DNA of 64,000 nt. Origin: Ignelater luminosus (Eukaryota > Arthropoda > Insecta > Coleoptera > Elateridae). Below, piece by piece: positions 32,775 to 45,400 of the stretch. The notes beneath the pieces were generated by a model. That model was not told the origin of the DNA. It made no database searches and was given only the letters and a program-made list of their open reading frames with translations. The stretch is taken from positions 124,001 to 188,000 of the forward strand of contig VTPC01091220.1 of assembly GCA_011009095.1 (NCBI GenBank), read 5' to 3'. A program made the position numbers and the translations under genes. Each line of letters begins with the position of its first letter. Position 1 is the first letter of the stretch.

Positions 32775-35700
32775 ATGGCATATCGTCTTTTAAGTATTAG
32801 TAGAAAATTCGAAAGATTTCTTACAAAAACCATCAAGTTGCACAATGTAAATAAAAAGGTATCTGACGAAATTGTACGCAACTTTGTGTAACTTATTTAA
32901 AACGTCAAATGACTTTATTTTAGGATTTTACTGTATTCAGAACAGCTTTAAATGATTGGAGAGTTTTTTGCGAAAGGCCACCAAAAGGTTTTGAAAAATA
33001 CTTTCAACCAGGCTCCAAACGGCCACCTCCAAAAGAAGCTAAAGAACCGCCAAAAGAAGCAAAAGATGCAAAAGGTAAAGAGACTAAAGGAGAACCAAAA
33101 CCTTCACCACCTCCTTCACGGGCACCACCACCAAGTACACCTCCAGGGGCATCTAGACCTTATGATCAATGGTCATTTGGATTATTTGGAGGCACAGGTA
33201 GCAGGTTAGTTAATTATATATTGATTTATGTAAAACATAATAAATTTGGATTTTTAGAGGAAGCGGTGGAAAGCCATTTGGAGATAGCGATAGGGACAAG
33301 TGGTATGTCTTTGGAGCAATTGGGGCGATAGCACTTTTAGCTGCTTTAGGATTCTGGGAAATGGGTTATAAAGAAATAGGATGGAAAGAGTTTGTTCACA
33401 AGTATGTATTAGTAATTTATTGTGTCTGTGATTGTGGTTACGTGTAATTTCCATGTTTTAGTTATTTAGCTCGGGGAATTGTAGAAAAATTGGAAGTTGT
33501 AAATAAGAAATGGGTAAGAGTGCGATTAACACCTGGAAATACTGTTGATGGATCTGTAAGTATACAAATAATGATAATTTTGTAATATTCTTATAATATG
33601 GTGTTATTGTAGAACATGTTATGGTTTAATATTGGTAGTGTAGATTCATTCGAACGAAATCTTGAAAATGCCCAAGTAGAAATGAGTGTTGAACCACCAA
33701 ACTTTGTGCCTGTAATCTATAAAACAGAGCTGGAAGCAGCTAGTCTTTCAGGCATTCTTCCTACTTTAATTGTAGTCGGTTTTCTTATATATATGATGCG
33801 TCGCTCAGCTGAAATGATGGGAGGACGTAAAGGACGAAAAGGTGGCGGTTTGTTTGGTGGCGTAATGGAAAGCACAGCTAAACTTATTAATTCAAATGAA
33901 ATTGGAGTTCGTTTTAAGTGAGTTTATGATGTATAAACTATGATTATTATAAATTCTAATAATTCTATTATTAGAGATGTGGCTGGTTGTGAAGAGGCAA
34001 AAATAGAAATTTTGGAGTTTGTGAATTTTTTAAAAAATCCACAACAGTATATTGATCTTGGTGCAAAGATTCCTAAAGGTGCTATGTTAACAGGTAGGTT
34101 TAAGTAGTGCTGAGGCATGGTTCTTAGACGACCAGTTGTCTCATGCTGAAATTCGATACCATGACGTAGTGAAATTTGCTAGATTTATAGCTTACCCACC
34201 AAATGGCAATACACATTGGCATATTCAATGATGTTCAATAATCAGTTGGCTGGTATATGAAACAACCATCTCGTCTAAGAACCATGGTGCTGAAGGGTAA
34301 GTATTTTATTTGAGAATGGTAGTTGTTATAGTTGCTATTTTAATAGCACTGTTAGTATAGAGCAGGGGTGGCCAAGGTGTAAACTGTGGTCGACCACAAG
34401 ACCTCTGGAAGTTGCCTGCAAAGCTGACGTGAACATCCAGAGCTGATTTGAAATGAAAGTAGAATAACTATGGAATAGAATAACTAAACTTGTACAAACA
34501 GTAACCAATACCATTATAAATACAGGCCTAGTCAAGTAAAATTTCTTTTCTTGTAAATATAAATGTAAGTACAAATGTTTTTGAACTAAAAGTTTGGCCA
34601 CCCCTGGTATACAGCCTATTATAAGTAAAGCAAACAAATTTTATTTTGATAGTCTCACTCTGATTAGGTTATAATAATAATTAGAGAATGAGTTGCTAAA
34701 AATATTTTGAATCTAGATGACATCACGTTATATTATCAAGAAAAAACAATGCCTGAGTTGATTAAAACAATTTAGTGACTGACATCATAAGTAAAATAAA
34801 AAAATTCAGATTTGTCGAATTAATTTATGATTTGGTTTTTTTCTTTTTTTCTGTAGGAGGGGATATTTGGGTGCTTTGTGGTGGTAAAAATCTAAATTGC
34901 ATTGTAAAACCTGATACGTAAATGTTCTCATTATTTGCAAGTTTTGCAGATTTCACTAATAAATTTTCTTTTAGTAAATAAGTGAACTACACAAGACCAT
35001 TCTTTTTAAATGAAAATAAGTCAAAAGGTGTATATTTGGTAAGCTTATTGCTTAAGATACAAGAGCAAAGACAAAAACAATTAATATTAGTAAGATAAAA
35101 TAATCGACTATATATTTTTATAAGCTCTCGGCTATTTTGACGAGATAGAACCGGTCGTAGGCTAGTCATCTGGTGACTTTTCATTAATTTCCCAATAGGA
35201 GGGAAGTAAGGAGGTGATCAAAGTTGGAAATTTTGCACTTTTTCAAATCGAAAAATTGGAATAACTCGAAATTTGGATAACAGGTGGGGTTTTGTGTCAT
35301 TCAAAATCCTTCTGTGCGCAGAGCGAATGCTGTGCCATCTAGCGGCGAAAATGGACAAAAACGACTGGGGCCTTATGTGGGGTCCTAGTAATCTGGGACC
35401 AGGGGCGCTGTGATGTAAAGCCTCCCCAAAGGGTTTTGCCATTGACGTTTGTAAGGAGTGATAGGGGTGGGGGTTTTAAGAGGACATCCTAATTGAATGT
35501 CTTCACCTGAGTTCGATGCCGCTGGAACCGATTTCCCATTTCCTACAGTTTGGCCCCAAAAGGACGTGACAAGTCAAACCTAGGAGGGCTCCTAGCTTGA
35601 AAACTATAAGGAATACTGGGGTCTGGTTTTTGCCGTTCGACGTAGATTTGCGAGTGTTGTCAACCAGCGGAAATGGATTGCCGGTGGTAAAACAAGAAAC

Positions 35701-38700
35701 TCTGAATTTCCTTCAAAAACCGTTCGGGCATTTTGCAAATCTTGCGACCCCCCATTAAAACCGTCCGAATGGTCCGATCGACGTGATATTTGAGATTTGT
35801 AACTTTGTTAACTTCGCACTTTTTTCCATGGTTTTCCGCGATGCCCAACTAAAAAATTCGTAACTCGGTTATTTATGATCCGATCGAGCTGGTGTTTTGT
35901 TTTAGCCTAAAGGGCATCATCGGCGAGCAAGAGGCTTAGGTGTATACCAGTGGCGTGCGCCTCTCTTTGGGATGGAATGGAAAAAGAAAATGTAATTAGT
36001 CTTCTTTTGAAACTTTCTAGAGTAGTTATCCAAGATCCTAGGAGAGTGTAGTTGCTAGCTTCGTATACGCCATGGAATAAGAAACAAAAAAGGCTCTATA
36101 TAATTTTTCCTACAAAGTTATCTTTCAAGTCAAGAACGCAAAAAATTTAAAACGGTGCAAATACGGCTCTGGCATGGACACCCTTTCAACTAGAAAGACA
36201 AATCTTCTGCTGTAAATGTATATGTGATGCTGTAAACAAATGCTGAATCTTTCCAAAAAGACTCCTTCTAGCGCCGTGATTTTAAGGTAGTTGATGCTGA
36301 GTTTTGGCAAGTAGCTCTTCTTAATCACCATAAAGAGAAGGTAAAGATATGCAAGTAATGTATGCCAGGAGTGACAGGATTCGATTAACTGTAAAACACT
36401 GTTGCAAGACCTGCAGGATTACAGAAATGTTGAAGGATAATAAATAAGAACAGAAAGAAGCATTACTTTAAATAAATGAGCGAAATTAATAAAAATAAAC
36501 AACTAATGAGCTAATGGTTCAGACAATATAAAAGAATTCATCATAGAAAATCAAAGGAAGATAACTGAAGAAGAAATGAAAAAAGGAAATTAAATAAAAC
36601 AATTGGAAAGAACAGGAATGGCATAAAAAAAGCCAAACATGAGAAATAATATAGTTTTGACTTGATGGTTAAAAACTTGCTGGGTAGAGAGAAAGATCTT
36701 TTCTGCAATTTACTTTAGTTCAACTTTTAAAAAGCTTCACTTTGTACCAGCATCTCTTCAAGCTGTATTTCTGGTCAAGTAAATCTTGAGATTTGTCATC
36801 CACCCACTTTGTTATACCTTGCAATGTAAAATGGTACAAGAATTAATGCACAATTTCAAGATAAAAAGTTTAGAAATTATAAACATACATCCAAAAATAC
36901 TTCAGCAGACCTGGATAAGTACTTGAGTACTTTACTTAAAATTGGTTTTTAAGTAAAAGAAGCACTTATACTTATGGTACTTATGAATACTTTTAGGAAT
37001 CACACTTTAGATGTCATGAGTACCTACAAGTACTCACTTATCCAAGTCTACTTTTGAGGGAGTACAGCTCCTAAAAGGTTAACCTCAAAATGTCGTTTTT
37101 TATATTTCTAATTCTTTTGTTTTGTAATAATTAAGAAAAAAAAATCATTTGTATTTTGTTTTGGAAAAGAATTGTATTATTCTTGTCTTATATACCCATA
37201 TAGTGAAATGAAAAATAAGGTACTTTGAGGTTAACTTACTAGGAACTGTATTTCCATCAGGAGGCACCTTTGGACATGGTTATCTGAAATTTCTGTTTGC
37301 CCATTTAGGGAAATTACGCTTCGATTTCCTTCATTGCTATGATGTACTTGCTTGATTTGCTTCACTATTTTCTTTATACCTTTGTCTGTGACAAAAAGTG
37401 TCTTAAATAGTCGTCCAGATCAAAAGGCTTAATAAGGTTTTTCTATGAACTCTCAAGTTAATACAAAATTTCTTTTATTTTGATTTGTAAAATGAACACC
37501 AAAAAGATAAAATAATTCTGAATATGTCTATGTTCTCCCTAGACTGCCCTATTTTCACTTTCTTCCATGCAAATATCGCCCAAATTGCGACAGTCGCGTT
37601 TCTCAAGAAAATGTCGCAAAATTCAAGTTTCTCTGATCTAAAAGGCGATATGTCGTCCAATCTGGCAACCCTGTTTCCACTATTCCTATATTTGCCTTTG
37701 AAGCATTCTGCCACCATGACCAGAATTGGTCACTCCGGTCGCCGGAAGCTTTTTAAGTAGAGAAGCCATCTACAAACCGTAACCAAAAGTTTGAAAAGGA
37801 AAACCACATTCTTACTGTTACATCACGCCAGTTGGATGTTCTTCGGTACTATTTTCGTCGCTTCGGCGTTATACGAATCCTTGAAATGATGCCCCAGACA
37901 TTGCTTGGTCCTAATGTTCTTGCCGTGCGCAGTCCACGTTTCCATGGACTCGCTATGACGAAGATTTCTACTTGGGTTGCTTGCTGACGCTCACCACCTT
38001 GAGAGGGGATGTCCACATACGTGAATACTGCGGGTTTATTAGTGCTCTATGTTGTGCGGACACTGTAGATGGACGCGAACTTTGGCTGGCTCTCTACATT
38101 CACCATATATTCATTCACCAGTTTGCCATCCCTGGGTCTCCCATCTACGAGATGCTTCATCAACCACTTCAGTTGCCACCTGAATGCAGGACCAGCAACG
38201 TCTGAAAGTCTACCATAGCAACTTGGATGAAAACGACGATGTCATAGATAGGGATGTCGTCTACAGCAACCAGCTCTAGCTGGAGACCACCCTGCCTGTC
38301 AACGCATCTTCCAGCCTTCCGATACTGCACTGTCCTGCACTTCCATTTACTAGGTTGTGCTTGCGATTCTCGGCCATTCCACCTTGAAATTTCACTATTT
38401 GATGACCGAGAGAACGAATTCTCATGCAGTCGGGCCGCCTTCGGCGGCTCTAACATTTATTTACTTACTTGCTTGTACATGCAAATACTGTTTATAACTA
38501 ATGGAGATTTGTTTAATTCCTGTACTTTGCTCTTGTCATCTATTTAATCCATAATCCTCTGGGTTGACCTCTGCAGTCTTAATTCCTCGGAAAGCATCTG
38601 GAACCAATACCATCCAGAAATTTGAAATCTAAAAAAGCAATATAAAAAGTGTATTAGACTTTCTTTTTTGCATTCATTGAGAATAAACTTAGCTTCAGTA

Positions 38701-40327
38701 CTCTATTGATTACCATATTTTCATAGCGAGGTTTACATAAACTTCATGCAGCCATTACAATCTAATGTGCCTTTAACAATTTTGGAACAATTTTTATAAC
38801 TTCAAAAACATCCATGGTTTGTAAAACAAAAAAAAAAACGTTGGAACTCTATATTAAAACTGAGCGAGAACAAACCCATTGAAAATTCTGAATCAAAATT
38901 CTAGTTTGCTTATCTTTAATTAGTTACTATCTTGTTTAATATTTTGTAATAAACAACTTTTCTTTTTTCTTATAGGTCCACCTGGTACTGGAAAAACCCT
39001 ATTAGCAAAAGCAACAGCTGGAGAAGCTCACGTACCTTTTATAACTGTATCCGGTTCTGAATTTTTAGAAATGTTTGTAGGCGTTGGTCCATCAAGAGTT
39101 AGGGATTTATTTGCAATGGCGCGAAAGCATGCGCCGTGCATTTTATTTATAGATGAAATAGATGCGGTTGGTAGAAAAAGAGGCGGAAGAAGTTTTGGTG
39201 GACATTCAGAACAGGAAAACACACTAAATCAACTTTTAGTCGAAATGGATGGTTTTAACACTACCACAAATGTGGTTGTATTAGCTGCTACAAATCGTGT
39301 AGATATTTTAGATAAAGCTTTATTAAGACCTGGACGTTTTGATAGGCAAATATTTGTTCCAGCGCCTGATATTAAAGGCAGAGCTAGTATATTTAAAGTA
39401 CATTTGTCACCTCTTAAGACTACTTTAGACAAAGATGAGTTGGCACGAAAGATGGCCGCGTTAACGCCTGGATTTACTGGTGCTGATATTGCTAATGTTT
39501 GTAATGAAGCTGCATTGATTGCTGCTAGAGATTTAAATAATTCCATTAATATGAAAAATTTTGAACAGGCCATTGAAAGGGTTGTTGCTGGCATGGAAAA
39601 GAAAACAAATGTACTTTCACCAGAAGAAAAGAAGACTGTTGCTTATCATGAAGCGGGACATGCGGTAGCTGGTTGGTTTTTGCAATATGCAGATCCGTTA
39701 TTAAAAGTATCCATTATACCTCGAGGGAAAGGTTTAGGTTATGCACAATACTTACCAAAAGATCAATATTTGTATACAAAAGAACAATTGTTTGATAGAA
39801 TGTGTATGACGTTAGGTGGAAGGGTTTCAGAAGAATTGTTCTTTGGTAGAATAACAACGGGTGCACAAGATGATCTCAAAAAAGTTACTCAGAGTGCATA
39901 TGCACAAGTTGTACAATTTGGAATGAATGAAAAAGTAGGAAATGTAAGTTTCGATATGCCTAGGGAAGGTGAAATGGTGTTAGAAAAACCTTATTCAGAG
40001 AGTACAGCGCAAATTATAGACGCGGAAGTTAGAACTTTAATAGAAAATGCACATAAACGTACTACAACCCTATTAACAGATCATAAAGCAGATGTAGAAA
40101 GAGTTGCAGAAAGATTATTACAAAAAGAAATCATAAGTAGAGACGATATGATTGAATTGTTAGGTAAAAGACCATTTCCTGAAAAATCTACGTATGAAGA
40201 GTTTGTGGAAGGCACAGGCTCATTTGAAGAAGATACGACCCTTCCTGAAGGTTTACGTGAATGGAACAAGGAAAGAGAACCAGCTGCTACTGCTGCTAAA
40301 GAAACTGCTAAAACTGGAGCGGCATGA
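32775..40327 (+). CDS. AFG3L2: AFG3L2-type mitochondrial m-AAA protease (FtsH family), seven exons
   Basis: Exons are 32775-32858, 32924-33204, 33258-33401, 33462-33555, 33613-33917, 33975-34093 and 38976-40327, giving 792 aa (human AFG3L2 is 797). The N-terminus is basic and hydrophobic ([16 protein letters not shown]) as for mitochondrial targeting. A Pro/Lys-rich linker follows. Two membrane helices (about 137-157 and 246-264) flank the intermembrane-space FtsH-extracellular domain. The AAA module has Walker A GPPGTGKT (343-350), split by the last intron, Walker B ILFIDEID (398-405) and the RPGRFDR second-region motif. The peptidase domain has the zinc-binding HEAGH (567-571). In the inner membrane it would form the m-AAA complex, alone or with paraplegin, to degrade misfolded proteins and mature others such as MrpL32. 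No catalytic residue is missing. The final intron is 4.9 kb and full of repeats, whereas the others are 53-65 nt. Confidence 0.95.
34363..34606. mobile_element. hAT-type MITE (244 bp) in the AFG3L2 intron
   Basis: The ends are CAGGGGTGGCCAA and its exact complement TTGGCCACCCCTG, a hAT hallmark. The flanking 8-bp words GTATAGAG and GTATACAG differ at one base, consistent with an aged target-site duplication. The interior has no transposase. Confidence 0.85.
34607..35189. other. AFG3L2 intron, nothing recognised
   Basis: AT-rich intronic sequence without repeats with clear ends. Confidence 0.4.
35190..35947. repeat. GC-richer block of unknown origin in the AFG3L2 intron
   Basis: About 750 bp that are clearly less AT-rich than the surrounding intron, with phrases such as CTGTGCCATCTAGCGGCG. 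No intact frame is present. A transposon terminus CAGTGGCGTGCGCC starts at 35948, right where the block ends. It looks like a transposed element of unidentified class. Confidence 0.4.
36906..37050. mobile_element. hAT-like inverted-repeat element
   Basis: AGACCTGGATAAGTACTTGA at the left and the complement of TACTCACTTATCCAAGTCTA at the right enclose about 145 bp rich in AGTACTT words. No convincing target-site duplication is visible. Similar AGTACTT-rich termini occur in hAT-type MITEs. Confidence 0.5.
37065..37248. mobile_element. TA-flanked MITE in the AFG3L2 intron
   Basis: The left arm begins CAGCTCCTAAAAGGTTAACC and the right arm ends with the near complement GGTTAACTTACTAGGAACTG, giving TIRs of about 28 bp. 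TA borders both ends (37063-37064, 37249-37250). It is non-coding and lies 14 bp from the preceding hAT-like element. Confidence 0.75.
37480..38470. repeat. GC-richer block with degenerate coding look in the AFG3L2 intron
   Basis: Codon-like composition without a continuous frame on either strand. It ends with a strong hairpin (GCCGCC-TTC-GGCGGC, about 38430-38450) followed by TTTATTTACTTACTT. A structured end plus a simple-repeat tail would fit the 3' end of a non-LTR element, but no reverse-transcriptase motif was found. Confidence 0.35.
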
Positions 40328-40359
40328 TCTTATTTCATATTTTATATTAGTTATTGTAA

Positions 40360-40365
40360 AATAAA
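40360..40365 (+). terminator. Poly(A) signal of the AFG3L2 gene
   Basis: AATAAA 33 bases after the stop codon. Confidence 0.65.
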
Positions 40366-41169
40366 TAATGGCTTATGTAAGCATATATTTAAAATGTCTT
40401 AAGATGATAAATAATAACAATTATAAAATATACTCTCCTATATTGATTCTTCCTTAATTTTAATTTCATAGAAACTTTGAGTTTTTATTTTATTGTGAAT
40501 CTTTGATTTTACGATATTGTAAAGTATGATGGTCTTTCTATCAGTTTTCCAAATTGGTCATAGACTCATCGATTTCTAAATACTAGTATATTGTTATGAA
40601 TTATAACATAATTGAAAGAAAGAAACCTAGCTAACAGATAATTCAGTCTTCACAGAAATGGCTAACTGCCAGTAGACTAGCTATGGGACCGGAGACGGGT
40701 GGGGTGTTTAAATTTGTAGTGCTGCTTAAAAACTCGTTAATGACGTAATTATTCGAAAACCGTAAGAGAGAAAAGCAAATCAATAACATCAAGAAATGCG
40801 TTGTAATTAGTTGAGAAAATCATTTTTCATAAAATGAATATTTACGGATCTAAAACTTGTATCGCATTCTGTATGTAAATCCGTGGTCCTTCAGCACCTG
40901 GAAATCAGCTGGTTAAATGTTGAAATCTCTAGTATTACCAATACTGCGCGTGCAAGTTCACTAAACTATAAAACGATTTTGAAGGAATTATTTAGTCGAG
41001 GTGAGTTGTCATTACTTCAATACAGAGTTTACACATATACTTATGTCGAAAGCTGCATTGAAATTGCTTCAGTAATAAAACGTCTGTTATTTAAGTTGAA
41101 TTTGATAGTTAACAAACCTTAAAGAAAACTGTATAATTTATTCAAACTCAAAAGAACAATAATATGCAG
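40366..41169. other. Intergenic, no gene seen
   Basis: AT-rich DNA downstream of the AFG3L2 gene. One short frame (40883-41122) has no recognisable content. Confidence 0.4.
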
Positions 41170-41640
41170 AATTCTAATCCCTAAAATCGACCGTAGGGTC
41201 GTTAATAATTCTAGACGCAAATTTATCAATAAAACAAAATTATAATACGCTGTTGATGTATTTCTAATTTATCTTGCTGACCTCATAGGTTACTTTCTTA
41301 CAAGTCCAGGCGCCGTTGATGCATTCAAAATCTTAAGTACGATATTTCAGTAACCAAATACAGTATGCCAACAGTGTTTAATATCAGACTAGTAATCGAA
41401 AAGTCAATTTTTAAATAAAAATATTCTGTGCTCGCAAACTTGACACTAATTTCCACCATGAAAAAGCTATCACAATATCAATCAATATTTGAATCTTCAC
41501 TCACAAACAAAATTTTTCAGGGTCCGCTTTAACGGCATTTACACTTTAATGTTTTCTTCTGATTCTTAAGTGTGGGATTTCCGCGAGCACGGGATTGAAG
41601 AGAAGCTCTGTGACAATCCTCTCGCTTCAGCGTCAGTGGA
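41170..41640. repeat. Dispersed repeat, copy related to 18400-18930
   Basis: Shares the ordered landmarks GACCGTAGGGTC, ATCAATAAAACA, GACACTAATTTCC, TTTGAATCTTCACT and GTCCGCTTTAA with the copy in the BTB intron. Confidence 0.5.
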
Positions 41641-44600
41641 AGTATAGGTTTCGTACCAACGAAGGATTTTTTCTAAACTTTTGATGTCCGCTGTTTATAC
41701 ATTGCACGAGCAACCACTCAGCCAATCGAGTTCACACCTGTTCTTCATATTGAAACTGTTGTTTATAGCGACACTGGTTAACTAATTCTGATGTTACTGC
41801 AGTTGCTCGGCGCTAACAGTTGCAGTGTCATCTTACTTATTGTTGATATGAATAGTTTTACAACAGTTGAGTCTTTTTTGCGAAGTTTCAGTATTTCCAG
41901 ATAGATATTCGACTTGTATCGCAATAAGTAACGCATACAATCCAAGGTTGCTCAGATATGTACAGTACCGAAAGGAGCAGTCGGTAATGAGTTGATTGAT
42001 CTAAGAGTAAAAGTAGAAGTATCGAGAAACATGCGATGAATCGTAGGTGGAATTGGGCTGAACATTGGGAAGGATAAATTATGACAGGTTGATGAAGAAG
42101 GCAAATATAATGTACTGAAGAGGACCTTTAACTAGATGAAGGAATGGCATCGTGAAAGTTGCAGTAATCAGTTGGACAACTGAAAACAGAATGAAAATAT
42201 TAATCTAGCGATGAAATGAAAGAAGCTAATAACCAACGCTGTATACGAATACGAATACACGTCCAAACGGTTGGTTTAGGTATACTTATTTTCTCTCATG
42301 ACACAAGATACGCAGTAAAGTTAGCTGAACGAAGACTTTTAATCTCATATAGTCTTGGATTAACTTGATGCCATCAAAATACAAACAGTCTCTTTAAAGT
42401 CGAGCTGTATTTAGAAGTTTTGGGTATTCACTTCAAAGTACATACTTAGCATTCTTCTTGGTTTCTTCAAGGTTCTTCTTTTACTGCAAAGATGTTTTTG
42501 CAATCTAAGCTTTCGCTTTCACACTGCTTTATACTTGCCAAATATGTATTTAGTTGGCGTATTAGATTTACTTTTTTCTTCATTGTACCTGGCGCTTCGA
42601 CTAGACAACTTTGAAAGAAAGAGAGAACCGATGCTTCTTCTCTTTAATGGAAGAATCAATCAAGCGAAAAATCTTCGAATTTTTACGGAGAATAGTGGAG
42701 TAGACTGTACTCGTTAGAACTTCTTCAGGCTTTTAGGTATCAAATTGGGGATACCCCAAGCAAAGTAGAAAACGTTATTTTATTATTTTTCTTTATGTGC
42801 AACTCTACCTTTCTGAGTTAGAGGATATTCTAACTTAGGATGGCTAATGGAGTAGATGTCTGTAAGAAGTTTCCACCCACGGGCAATCGGTTTTTGTTAA
42901 ATGTAATCTGCTACCATACCATCGACTATTATATGGCAACATTTAGCGAAAAAAGATTTTTGGATGATTGATGCCGTTCAACAGGTTTGGGTTTAATTGT
43001 AATATGGTATTATAATACAAATATAAATGGCAGAAAATTCATGATGACTAGACATTGGAATAGGTATGTGCTTCATCTTTCTGGATTTCGGCTGTTGGCT
43101 GCCGACGGTGTTATCAAACACAGATCTGTGGCGTATTTAAAGAAGGCAGTACGTAGGTTGCTGGTTTCGGAATTCCAGATGAGGGATGGTTAGTGGTAAG
43201 AAGGGAAGTATCTTTGAACTTGGGGAGCAGGTTCTTGGTGTTTCTAAGAAAAATCGTTGGATAGATGCGTTAAGTTTCTCTTGGTATGGTAGTTGGGATA
43301 GAGTTGATGAACAATTCCAAAAGTATCGCTTATAGAAGGAATTCTAGCAAGGTTTTGCACATTTCTTCCGAAGGATGGAAGAGGTCATGGTAGAGCATCT
43401 TCCTGCAAGCGGTCTTTTCTTTCTGCTGGAGTAACAAAAGGCTCATGTGGTGGTGAAAACGATGAATGATAAACTACTATGGGACAGACAAAGGTTTCGT
43501 GTATATTCCTGGGGGGAATGTCTGTTGAGTTTGTAGGGTAAACTGGACCACATCATCTCAACGTGGGGGTGAAAGTGGATGCCGAGTTAGGTAACGAAAG
43601 GAGATAATAGCTGGAGGCGTGTACTTCACAGTCCTAGACTGACGTTTTCGAGATCGAACCCGATTTTTGTAGAGTCGAAATGATGAATTAATATCATTGG
43701 TATTTGCTGAGAATTTGGTTTAGGTCTCTAACTTTGAATCCAACAACAACCGTCGCGTTGCTTCTTTCCACGTTTGGGGAAAATGCAATGGTAATAGCAA
43801 TCTGTGTAGGGCTAAAATCTATTCTACATAATATTTTGTACCAGATGAGAGAAACCAAGGGTTAACTTGAATGGCCTGTAATGATTATGTCTTAGAGGGA
43901 ATCTGTGAGAATTTGCTAGATCGTAACACCAAAAATGTTACATACTTGAAATAATTAAAAATTAATTGTGATCAAGACTTGAAGGACACCACATTGTTTC
44001 ATATAAATAAGGATTCGTCGGTGAAAACAAAACGGTTTCAGTGTTTTCTACTGTTAGGAAATGTTGTAGTATTTTTGATCTCTATGCTTTGCTTTTTTGG
44101 TAAGTAATCTTGTTTTCTCTATGCAATTTTTATAGTTGAGAAATCTAAGTAGGAATCGCATCTAAAGTCTGCCACTGAGTGTGAAGAACGATATTCTCTA
44201 AGAGCGAGGGATATCTATACTTTGTTTAGTCACCTTGATAAATTCTAATAGGAGAAAAAAATTAAGAAGTTAACTATTAGGTATTTGCAATATTTTATAG
44301 CAAAATTGTAATTACTATAATTCTACTTAAATTATTAGATTATGTTGTGAAACATCTATCTTTGCATAAATTACTATTACCTTTGTAAGAAATCATGTTA
44401 GCACCTTTTTCGATAATGTACTAATTCAATGTGCTTTCAGGACTAAATAGAGTCGTAATGGTGAGTCACGTAGTCCCAATACTAGTTGAAAGTTGTTGTC
44501 TGAACGTCGTAAACCACCAAAGGTCTTACTCCATTAACGAAGTCGTCGAGGGTCTTGCATTGAATGACCAAATCGTAAATTCTAGTTGCGTTTAATTGTA

Positions 44601-44920
44601 GAATTGAAATGTTCTCCCTTGTTTAACTAAAATGGGGTTGTCAACGTAAAAAGTGTCAAGTTTCCAAAAGACATACCAACAATTAGAGTTTTTCTACTTA
44701 CCGTATCGCAAATAGGGTAATAAAAGTATTGAATTGGAAACGGTTACAAGAATGAATAGAGCAATCTAAACTTTTCCATCTGAATTTTTTTATGTAAAAA
44801 ATTTTATTGACTTTTATGGTCGTGTCGTAAATTTTTTAATTTTTCGATTAAAAATAAAAAATGGCCAGAAAGGAACAAAACAGCGAATAAACAAAGTGAT
44901 CACTACAAGTTTAATTTTGA
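41641..44920. other. Intergenic, no gene recognised
   Basis: Mixed AT-rich and moderately GC-rich patches (for example 42830-43700). Frames are short and without family signature. No inverted ends or RNA gene were found. Confidence 0.4.
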
Positions 44921-45400
44921 TTGAACTGGCATTTTGTGTGTTCAGAAGCGTGTCTATTTTGGTTGTTTGTGTTAGAGCGAGTGAGAATGTCGTCCCAAGC
45001 GGGCCGTTCCGGTTCCTGCCTACACTGTTGCTCTCCCAGCCCAGCTAAACTCGCATCACGGCTGCCCCAAACCCCTACGACGAACTCTATTGCCCCTGTT
45101 CCCCTTTTACTAGCCCACTCAGCCATGCCATGTTGTCCCATTCCCTTTACGACAGCTCTGCTTCGGAAACACTGGGACCGCAGCCGAATACCCCGACCAT
45201 GAAAAATTTAATCTAGAATCCCCGTCCTTGTTGAAACTGTCGCATCGAGTCGTGTCCAATTTCTGCATCCGTTAGCTATCAAGTGGTGTCCAGGCCCGTT
45301 GGGGAACGCGAGCTCTTCTCTCTTTACTACATTTCTGCATCACAATATGTGACAACTGTCATGAAATGTCCTCTCTTCTGTTTTGAAAACAAAATATTCT
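44921..45400. promoter_or_regulatory. GC-rich island, possible promoter or 5' leader
   Basis: A C-rich, CpG-containing island in otherwise AT-rich DNA, about 0.6 kb upstream of a candidate signal-peptide exon. An open frame on the plus strand (44921-45202) reads as low-complexity Ser/Pro/Leu without a known domain, so I do not call a protein. It could be a promoter or 5' UTR exon of the gene starting at 45966. Confidence 0.3.

Noticed and set aside
38169-38456. 95-codon minus-strand frame in the AFG3L2 intron as a host exon
   Set aside because: It overlaps a plus-strand frame, ends in a hairpin-tail structure and has no recognisable domain.
44921-45202. 93-codon frame in the GC-rich island as a protein
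   Set aside because: It is Ser/Pro/Leu/Cys low-complexity, with an overlapping frame on the other strand. It is kept only as a possible promoter or UTR.
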